Assembly (NCBI RefSeq): GCF_937871865.1
Contig: NZ_CALMPD010000009.1
Coordinates: 1 to 57,656 of the forward strand
Source of the DNA: an uncultured Legionella sp.
GTDB lineage: Bacteria > Pseudomonadota > Gammaproteobacteria > Legionellales > Legionellaceae
DNA length: 57,656 nt
Direction of reading: 5' to 3'
The position numbers were made by a program, and so were the translations under genes. Shown here piece by piece: positions 51,382-57,656 of the stretch; the first letter of the stretch is position 1; the number at the start of each line of letters is the position of its first letter. Under the pieces are notes generated by a model. That model made no database searches. It saw nothing but the letters and a program-made list of their open reading frames with translations, and had not been told where the DNA came from.

Positions 51382-52991
51382 TGAGTAAAATCCCTTTAGA
51401 AATTTTGTACCGTCTTGATGAAAAAATAACCAATTTACCACATAATGGGAAGCTTCGTAGAGAACTCGTTAATGAAGTAGCTCTGCGTTATCAATTGTCT
51501 GAAACTACAGTTTACAGGCAACTGAAAAAATTGATGTTACATCCAAAAGATCGGCTAACGCGCAAAGACAAAGGGTGTCCAAGAATTATAAAAGATGATG
51601 AACTGCATTATTATTGCCAACTTATTGCTGCAATGAAAATTCGCTCCATAAATGGTAATAAACATGTAATTTCCACCCAACGTTGTATTCAATTTATTGA
51701 AAACGATGGGGTTTTGCTAAAAAACAGAATTATCAAAGCACCTAAAAATTTACTTAAAGTATCAACAATTAATAATTATCTTAATCATTATTTTATTTCT
51801 CCAGAGGATATCCTTTCAGAACCTGTAGTAAACCACTTTGAGGCATCCTACAGCAATCAATGCTGGCAATTAGATATTACCCCATCAGAATTGCATCGAT
51901 TACCCTCTCAAAATCCGAATGATCCCAGACGGGTGATGGCGTACTCAGTAATAGATGATAAAAGTGGATTGGTTTATTCACGATATTACCTTGCTGAAGG
52001 AGAAGATACGCTTACAGCGCTAGATTTTCTCTACCATGCATTTTCAAAAATGAGAGGGGATCAACCCGAACTCTACGGAATTCCTGATTTCATTTATACC
52101 GATAATGCCAGTTTTGTAAAAAGCAGGTTATTCATGCGTGTCATGACTAAGCTTGGCATACAGATACTAACACACTTGCCCCGTGGTAAAGGTGGCAGAA
52201 AAACAACGGCTCGTGCTAAAGGTAAAGCAGAGCGGTTGCATCGTTCGATCAAATCAATGGTCGAACCCTGTTACCAATTTGAACTACCAAGAGATTTGGA
52301 ACATGGAAACAGTTATCTAAGGCAATTTGCGACGGAGATTGCCAACAAAAAACATCGCTCACAAAATTTAACCCGATACCAGGTTTGGAAAACAAATCTA
52401 CCAGTACATGCTGATTTAAGTATTTGTTCTTATGAGCAGTACAGTTTGTTACTCCGTGAACCTGTTGAAAGACAAGTAAAAAGTGATGCAACGGTTCAGT
52501 TTAATAATATTCACTATCAGCTGTCGTCACAATTTGCAGGGGAGGAGGTGCTTTTATTAATATCGGGAGATCATGGGAGTATTCATATTGAATACCGCGA
52601 TGAAGAATATGGCCCATTTTTGCCAGTTGAGGTAGCAACTCCATTTGGAGAATATAATCACCATAAAAAGTCCGAAAAGGAACAAGCAGCAGACAATATT
52701 GTGGAGTTATCCAAACATATTTCACTTCGGTTGCCTGCTTTTGAAAATCAGACAGGTCAAGCCCCACTAAATATTAATATTAATTTATTGCCTGGCCATG
52801 TCAAAAAATATAATTCATCACTGGAAGCTAAATTGGCTTTGGCACAACATCTTGGCAAGCCACTAAGTTTACTGACTACCCAACAAAAACAATTCATTGA
52901 TACTTTGACGCAACAATCTATGGAACACGATGTGTTAATTACTCAATTAAACGAATACATGGCATTAAAACTTGTCGCCAAAGAGGAATAA
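51381..52991 (+). CDS. tniA: TniA/TnsB-type DDE transposase
   Basis: This 536-residue protein starts GTG at 51381. The rve-type catalytic core has WQLDIT (Asp165), IYTDNAS (Asp241) and KAERLHRSIKSM (Glu284). N-terminal helix-turn-helix segments and a C-terminal Mu-type beta-barrel agree with TniA/TnsB. The length is close to TniA. It would bind the end repeats and cut and join DNA. Confidence 0.88.
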   Translation: MSKIPLEILYRLDEKITNLPHNGKLRRELVNEVALRYQLSETTVYRQLKKLMLHPKDRLTRKDKGCPRIIKDDELHYYCQLIAAMKIRSINGNKHVISTQRCIQFIENDGVLLKNRIIKAPKNLLKVSTINNYLNHYFISPEDILSEPVVNHFEASYSNQCWQLDITPSELHRLPSQNPNDPRRVMAYSVIDDKSGLVYSRYYLAEGEDTLTALDFLYHAFSKMRGDQPELYGIPDFIYTDNASFVKSRLFMRVMTKLGIQILTHLPRGKGGRKTTARAKGKAERLHRSIKSMVEPCYQFELPRDLEHGNSYLRQFATEIANKKHRSQNLTRYQVWKTNLPVHADLSICSYEQYSLLLREPVERQVKSDATVQFNNIHYQLSSQFAGEEVLLLISGDHGSIHIEYRDEEYGPFLPVEVATPFGEYNHHKKSEKEQAADNIVELSKHISLRLPAFENQTGQAPLNININLLPGHVKKYNSSLEAKLALAQHLGKPLSLLTTQQKQFIDTLTQQSMEHDVLITQLNEYMALKLVAKEE

Positions 52992-52993
52992 TT

Positions 52994-53968
52994 ATGATTT
53001 TAGATGCACTGGAAGAATATAGTCTTATCAAACCATTATCCGAAGCAGGTTTTTATGCGACTGACAAAATCAAGCGATTGCATGAAAAAATAAAAAATCT
53101 TGCTTTGAGTTATGGAAGTCTTATTGCCGTCAGTGGAACCGTGGGATCAGGAAAAACAACTTTTATAAATGAATTGATGCATGATTTGAAAAAAGAGGGG
53201 AAGTGTATTGTTAGTTATTCCTACAGCTCTGATCGAGAAGGAGTTAACGTTAAAACCTTGTTGACTGCACTATTAATCGATGTCAATAAATCGGATAAAC
53301 CTTCACCTACTGGTTATGAAACGCGTGATCGGCACCTTGTAAAATTAATGGAAGACAATAACAAGCCCGTTGTTTTGTTCATAGATGAGGCACAAGACTT
53401 ACACGGAAACACTCTATCTGCATTAAAAAAACTGTCTGAGATGGCCAAATTAAGCAGACAAACATTAACCATTATCCTGGCAGGACAGCCAAAACTGAAG
53501 AATACCATTCGCTCAGCTAAAATGGAGGAGATTGGTTCTCGAGCCTATGTTATCGATCTGGATGAACAAATCATTGGTAAAAAAGACAAGTACTTACAAT
53601 GGGCAATTACCCAATGTCTTGCCAAGGATAAAAAATGGGGGGATGTGATTACTCAGGAAGCATTAACTCATCTGACCGAGCACCTTATCACCCCGCTACA
53701 GATTATTTCCCATTTTAATCGAGCATTGGAAATTGGTTTTTCAGCAGGGGTTAAACCCATTAATAAAGAAGTGATTGATCAGGTTTTAAAACCGCTTGGC
53801 AGTATTCTTGAATCACGATATGCCCGCTCCGGTTATCGAATTGGTACATTGGCTAAAATTCTACACACTTCTGAAAGAGAAATAAATCAATGGTTTCTTG
53901 GCAAGCTTCCTGAATTAAGGGTTGCTGAAATTCAAGAGGCATTGGTACATGCTAATGTCATTGTTTAA
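52994..53968 (+). CDS. tniB: TniB/TnsC-type AAA ATPase
   Basis: This 324-residue ATPase has Walker A GTVGSGKTT at 48-56 and Walker B VVLFIDEAQD (Asp131-Glu132). The sensor-like segment LTIILAGQPKLKN follows. The last part includes a helix-turn-helix (LAKILHTSEREINQWFLG). It should choose targets and activate the transposase. It lies 2 bp after tniA. Confidence 0.88.
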   Translation: MILDALEEYSLIKPLSEAGFYATDKIKRLHEKIKNLALSYGSLIAVSGTVGSGKTTFINELMHDLKKEGKCIVSYSYSSDREGVNVKTLLTALLIDVNKSDKPSPTGYETRDRHLVKLMEDNNKPVVLFIDEAQDLHGNTLSALKKLSEMAKLSRQTLTIILAGQPKLKNTIRSAKMEEIGSRAYVIDLDEQIIGKKDKYLQWAITQCLAKDKKWGDVITQEALTHLTEHLITPLQIISHFNRALEIGFSAGVKPINKEVIDQVLKPLGSILESRYARSGYRIGTLAKILHTSEREINQWFLGKLPELRVAEIQEALVHANVIV

Positions 53969-53988
53969 ATCAATTAAAGAATAAAGTT

Positions 53989-55032
53989 ATGGACAAAAAA
54001 ATTACAGGTGACAATTACAAGAAATTTTTAGATGATTTAAAATCACGCGTCACAAACTCGCGCTATAACGCTGTTCTCACTGTCAATCGGGAAATGATTT
54101 TTCTTTATCACCATATTGGTAGTGAAATTTTAAGGTCGCAAAAAATTCATGGTTGGGGTTCAAAAATCATTGAGCAACTCAGTCGCGATCTGCAATCTGA
54201 ATTCCCAGAGATGAAGGGGTTTAGTCCACAAAATCTAAAATACATGAAGCGTTTTGCGCAGGAATACAGTTTTGAAGCAATTGGTCAACAGGCTATTGAC
54301 CAATTACCTTGGGGACATAATATAACATTAATGTATGAAGTATCTGATAAAAGGGAACGGGAATTTTATATAAAGAAAGCCAAGGAGCATGGCTGGTCAC
54401 GCAATGTGTTATCAATGCAAATTGAAACTAACTTATATCAAAGGGAAGGAAAGGCTGTCACCAATTTTGATACCAAGTTACCAGCGCCTCACTCTGAGCT
54501 TGCAAAAGCTACACTTCGAAACCCCTATCTTTTTGATTTTTTAAGTCTTGGCAATGATGCCCATGAGCGAGAGGTAGAAAAAGGCCTTATTGCTCATATT
54601 GAGAAGTTTTTGCTTGAGCTCGGAGAAGGGTTTGCCTTCCTGGGTCGTCAATATCATCTTCAAGTAGAAGATCAAGATTTTTATATTGATCTGCTTTTTT
54701 ACCACATAAAACTTCGATCATTTTTAGTGGTCGAGCTCAAATCAGGTAAATTTAAACCAGAATATGCTGGTAAAATGAATTTTTATTTATCCGCTGTTGA
54801 TGATCTCCTGCGCCAACCTGGAGACAACCTCTCCATTGGTTTGATTTTATGCCGATCAAAAGTTGGTGTTCTCGCTGAATATACATTAAGAGATATGACA
54901 AAGCCTATTGGCCTTGCTGAATATAAACTGACAGAAGCCTTACCCAAGGAAATTAAAACATTATTACCAACTATAGAGGAGTTGGAGATGGAATTATCGA
55001 AGGATCTTTCTGATCAGGAAGAGGACGTATAA
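53989..55032 (+). CDS. DUF1016 (YhcG-type) PD-(D/E)XK nuclease-like protein
   Basis: This 347-residue protein has the DUF1016 N-terminal domain (VNREMIFLYHHIGSEILRSQ, LSRDLQSEFPEMKGFSPQNLKYMKRFAQEY) and the nuclease-like C-terminus (DFYIDLLFYHIKLRSFLVVE LKSGKF, with D and ELK residues, about 225-260). It occupies the place where transposons of this type carry TniQ or TnsA. It may be cargo or part of the machinery. It starts 20 bp after tniB. Confidence 0.85.
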   Translation: MDKKITGDNYKKFLDDLKSRVTNSRYNAVLTVNREMIFLYHHIGSEILRSQKIHGWGSKIIEQLSRDLQSEFPEMKGFSPQNLKYMKRFAQEYSFEAIGQQAIDQLPWGHNITLMYEVSDKREREFYIKKAKEHGWSRNVLSMQIETNLYQREGKAVTNFDTKLPAPHSELAKATLRNPYLFDFLSLGNDAHEREVEKGLIAHIEKFLLELGEGFAFLGRQYHLQVEDQDFYIDLLFYHIKLRSFLVVELKSGKFKPEYAGKMNFYLSAVDDLLRQPGDNLSIGLILCRSKVGVLAEYTLRDMTKPIGLAEYKLTEALPKEIKTLLPTIEELEMELSKDLSDQEEDV

Positions 55033-55118
55033 ATTACTCCATTATTCTACTAATGAAAGTATTAAAATGGGTTTTTATTGAATTTACTTGTGCATGTTAA
55101 ATTTTTGAACGATCAAAG

Positions 55119-55263
55119 AGAGTTCCGTTTGCAAAATAATTCGGGTTCAAAACTAATTTCATTTGCAATTTAATTCGGTTTCATCAAAATCCATTTGCAT
55201 TTTATTGTTGGTTCATTTGCAAAATAATTCAAGCACAGCGCCATCTGTTTTCAAGTCCTAACA
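55119..55263 (-). repeat. right end of the transposon
   Basis: The last 99 bp (55165-55263) are the inverted copy of 50487-50585, ending CAAGTCCTAACA. Outside that exact block, homology continues to about 55119 with AATTATTTTGCAAAC-type repeats. Inside it, at 55048-55080, AAAATGGGTTTTTATTGAAT resembles the left spacer (50719-50750). Confidence 0.85.
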
Positions 55264-55965
55264 GGTAGGGTAGCTATTAGTACCCCTGCTAAAAGAACGA
55301 ATGGACTGTAGAGATTGCCAAAACGCTCTATAAATCGTTGACTGCGACCTTTTTTATCCTGTGCTTTTTCAACAAGAAAAATAATACGAGATAACGTGTT
55401 CTCAGCAAATTTTTTGGTAGCGCGAATAGTAAGAGTCCCCTCGCCGTTAATAGTTGCAGAAAATACTTTATTTCCCACAAATTTCTCAACAGGAATTGAT
55501 TCACCCGTGATAGGCGCTTGGTTTACACTAGAATGTCCAGATATGACCTCTCCATCTGTAGCGATGCTTTCACCAGGACGAACAATAAACTCATCTCCAA
55601 TTTGAATGTCTTCTAAAGGTATTAGGAACTCGCTATTATTACGTCGGACTAATGCGGATTTTGGGGCAAGTTCCATCAATACTCTGATAGCATGTCGCGC
55701 CCTTTCACCAGCATAACCCTCTGCTGCTTCAGAAATAGAATATAAAAAAACCAGTGTTGCCGATTCTGCCCATTGTCCCATCACACCAGCAACAATAGCA
55801 GCGGTAGACATCAAAAACTCAATACCGATTTCATGTTCTTTGAAAAATTCTTCTATAGCTTCCCGTGCGAAATAATATCCACCAATTAACACCGCGCCTA
55901 TGTAAAACCCGTTAGCAATTATCCTTGGTAGTGTCAAATATGAGCCTACAAAACCAATAGTTAAT
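55264..55965 (-). pseudogene. fragment of a P1B-type heavy-metal ATPase
   Basis: The frame encodes LTLPRIIANGFYIGAVL and continues through the actuator domain with SVNQAPITGESIPVEKF (TGES motif) and RFIERFGNLYSPFVLLAGVL. It stops at the transposon right end, before any CPC or DKTGT motif. Upstream (plus 55938-55965) the frame continues QLTIGFVGSY and then meets a transposon-end-like sequence. Both ends are thus missing, so it is not functional. The source was a CadA/ZntA-type metal pump. Confidence 0.8.
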
Positions 55966-56100
55966 TGTAACGGCTCGCTTTCATAAACACATCGGCTCGC
56001 AATCAGCGCATAAAGTTGGCCCGAATTAATTGCGAATGAAATTCATTCTTGGCCCACATTAGTTGCAAATGAACCCACTTTATTTGCCACTGAATTTATC
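55966..56100 (+). repeat. possible diverged end of a related transposon
   Basis: From TGTAACGGC (55966) onward, the sequence contains GAATTAATTGCGAATGAA, TTAGTTGCAAATGAACCC and TTTATTTGCCACTGAA. These resemble the repeats inside the ends of the 4.8-kb element (TTTTGCAAATGAACC). The orientation is that of a left end. It abuts the P-type ATPase fragment. The related-end reading is inference. Confidence 0.4.
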
Positions 56101-56118
56101 GTCCAGTCCCCAGCGAGT

Positions 56119-57306
56119 TTATATCGATTCTATCGTTCTCACCGGGTCAACATCTGCATCATAATTAATTCCAGGCATGTTAAATCCAAATAATCGGTAA
56201 AAATCTTCACGATAACCGCTGATGTCAGTCTCCTGCATTAAATTATCAGTGGTGATATTTTCCCAGAGCCTGCTAATTTTTTCCTGGGTATCGTCCTGCA
56301 TCTCGAGATCATCGATGCGTATATATCCTTCATCATCACGCGTAAGTGGATTGGCCGAGTATAAATGCTGATTAAATAAACGATACATTTGCTCAATGCA
56401 CCCTTCATGCGTACCCTGCTCTTTCATGATTTTAAACAAGATTGAAATATAAAGCGGCACAACAGGTATCGCGGCACTGGCTTGAGTAACCACTGCCTTA
56501 TCAACAGAAACCATCGCTTGTCCGTGAATAGACTCCAGTTTTTGATTTAACTTGTCTGCAGTTGCTTTTAAATGAACTTTTGCTTTACCTATCGTACCTT
56601 CCTTGTATAGACCATAGGTTAATTCAGGACCAATATACGAATACGCAACCGTCAGAACGCCATCTGCCAATAAGTTTTCTTTAGCAAGAAAATCAATCCA
56701 CATTTCCCAATCCTCGCCACCCATTACAGCAACGGTATGAGCTATTTCTTCCTCTGTGGCAGGTTCAATTGTGACGTTTTTTACTTCACCACGAAAAATA
56801 TCCACCGTTTTACCGGAAAATGCGTGTTCGGTTGGTTTTAATACTGATGTATACACTTGACCAGTTACAGGGTGGACACGGCGTGGCGTGGCCAGACTAT
56901 AGATGATTAAATCGACTTGCTTGAGATCCTTGCGAATTAATTGTGCGGCTTGTGACTTAATATCTTTGGAAAAAGCGTCTCCATTAATGCTTTTAGCATA
57001 ATGGCCAGCATGATGAGCAATTTGTTCAAAAGCTGCTGAATTATACCAGCCAGCTGAAGCTGTACGCTCACCTTCAGCTGGTTTTTCATAAAAAATACCA
57101 ATTGTTTTTGCATCCGCGCCAAAGGTTGCGGCGATGCGACTTGCTAAGCCATAGCCAGTAGAGGCGCCAATTACCAATACATTTTTTGGGCCGGAAAACT
57201 GGGTTTGTGATCTCATAAACTCGATCTGTTCTTCAACTGCTTTAAAACAACCATCCGGATGAGCAGTAGTACAAATAAATCCTCGAACTTTTGGCTTTAT
57301 AATCAT
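56119..57306 (-). CDS. fabV: FabV enoyl-ACP reductase
   Basis: This 395-residue reductase catalyses the last step of fatty acid chain elongation (NADH-dependent reduction of enoyl-ACP). The nucleotide loop VLVIGASTGYGLASR is at about 44-58. The FabV signature YX8K is met by Tyr234 and Lys243 in YKEGTIGKAK, and SLATPRRVHPVTG and SYIGPELT are also typical. Length fits FabV exactly. FabV is little affected by triclosan, unlike FabI. Upstream (57307-57656) is a promoter region with no other gene. Confidence 0.93.
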   Translation of the reverse strand: MIIKPKVRGFICTTAHPDGCFKAVEEQIEFMRSQTQFSGPKNVLVIGASTGYGLASRIAATFGADAKTIGIFYEKPAEGERTASAGWYNSAAFEQIAHHAGHYAKSINGDAFSKDIKSQAAQLIRKDLKQVDLIIYSLATPRRVHPVTGQVYTSVLKPTEHAFSGKTVDIFRGEVKNVTIEPATEEEIAHTVAVMGGEDWEMWIDFLAKENLLADGVLTVAYSYIGPELTYGLYKEGTIGKAKVHLKATADKLNQKLESIHGQAMVSVDKAVVTQASAAIPVVPLYISILFKIMKEQGTHEGCIEQMYRLFNQHLYSANPLTRDDEGYIRIDDLEMQDDTQEKISRLWENITTDNLMQETDISGYREDFYRLFGFNMPGINYDADVDPVRTIESI

Positions 57307-57524
57307 GGGGTATCTCTTTCCATACGCGTTATTGCGATCAACAAATCAAACCGTATATTAATGATATATTATTGTTTGAACAAGGGTGTTTTAAACTCGA
57401 TTCCGGTGCGCCACGAAAGTGCACCTCCGACTCTGATTCATAAACAGCTCGGCCCGCACTGGCTCAACACAATGCGAATAGAATTGATCTGCGGTCCTTT
57501 TATCTGCAACTTTAAATTTCAGTG

Positions 57525-57567
57525 CCACCAGAAAAACGCTCGTTTTTTTGGTGGTTTCTTTTTAAGT
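57525..57567 (+). terminator. intrinsic terminator, plus strand
   Basis: CCACCAGAAAAACG (57525-57538) pairs with CGTTTTTTTGGTGG (57541-57554), one G-U pair included, followed by TTTCTTTTTAAG. It would end a plus-strand transcript reaching this point; no plus-strand gene for it is visible in 57307-57524. Confidence 0.65.
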
Positions 57568-57656
57568 TAAAAATTCACTAAATCAAACCAAATAACCCAT
57601 AGAGAAAATCAAGATAAGCTGATAGACTAATTTAGTGGTTTTCTTGTTAAGGCATA

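Larger units (their letters stand above)
50487..55263. mobile_element. Tn5053/Tn7-like transposon, 4.8 kb
   Basis: The element is bounded by 99-bp perfectly identical inverted ends beginning TGTTAGGACTTGAAAACAG. It encodes a serine recombinase, a DDE transposase of the TniA/TnsB type, an AAA ATPase of the TniB/TnsC type and a DUF1016 nuclease, all on the plus strand. No TniQ is present. Target duplication is absent (left flank CTATT, right flank GGTAG). Confidence 0.85.

Noticed and set aside
57396-57413. CTCGATTCCGGTGCGCCA, resembling the 3' end of a tRNA
   Set aside because: The T-loop lacks the invariant TTC and no D-arm, anticodon arm or matching acceptor strand is found upstream.

Overview
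The window looks like a Legionella-type plasmid, or a large part of one (a circular plasmid is possible, but the sequence alone cannot prove closure). The clues are an AT-rich base composition, an lvrA-lvrB-lvrC (CsrA-like) cassette in front of a P-type (Trb) conjugation system, a RepA/ParA/ParB maintenance region, and three perfect DnaA boxes beside repA. No tRNA, rRNA, CRISPR array or chromosomal attachment site was seen.

Layout. (1) 1-6038 is the maintenance region: a candidate origin with DnaA boxes, a 154-bp inverted repeat, a RepA-like initiator, then parA, a first ParB-like gene, a ribbon-helix-helix gene and a second ParB. (2) 6060-13553 is a very AT-rich biosynthetic island: a ThiF/MoeB-rhodanese E1-like protein, a polytopic membrane protein, an ATP-grasp ligase, a 42-residue peptide missed by length-filtered gene calls, a ThiS/MoaD-like carrier ending in Gly-Gly, a YcaO protein, a TfuA protein and an unrecognised 419-residue protein. 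Together they read as a sulfur-inserting (thioamide or similar) peptide or small-molecule pathway. This is my main candidate for an undescribed system. (3) 13897-36176 is the conjugation block: lvrA, lvrB, a small gene, lvrC/csrA, trbB-C-D-E-F-G-H-I-J-K-L, a lytic transglycosylase, traG, traF, a topoisomerase III, two DUF1566 secreted proteins, a beta-barrel-like protein and an ArdC/metallopeptidase/Toprim protein. (4) 36481-46426 carries a HigBA-like pair, an AAA ATPase with its own operator-like repeat, the DNA-processing genes traI (with a nested traH-like gene), traJ, an RP4-like oriT, traK, traL, traM, small genes and a second RelE-HigA pair. (5) 46427-50062 has gene remnants and an arsenic operon (OsmC, ArsR, ArsI-like, ArsC, ACR3). 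(6) 50487-55263 is an intact Tn5053/Tn7-like transposon with 99-bp identical terminal repeats, encoding a serine recombinase, a TniA-type DDE transposase, a TniB-type ATPase and a DUF1016 nuclease. It lies between a broken tyrosine recombinase and a broken P-type ATPase without a target duplication. (7) 56119-57306 is fabV, a triclosan-insensitive type of enoyl-ACP reductase.

How the parts work together: RepA, ParA and the ParBs would replicate and segregate the element. TraI/J/K/H would nick oriT, TraG would deliver the DNA to the Trb channel, and Lvr proteins probably set when transfer is on. The arsenic operon, the biosynthetic island, the transposon and fabV are cargo. All family assignments come from motifs read by eye; no database search was run.
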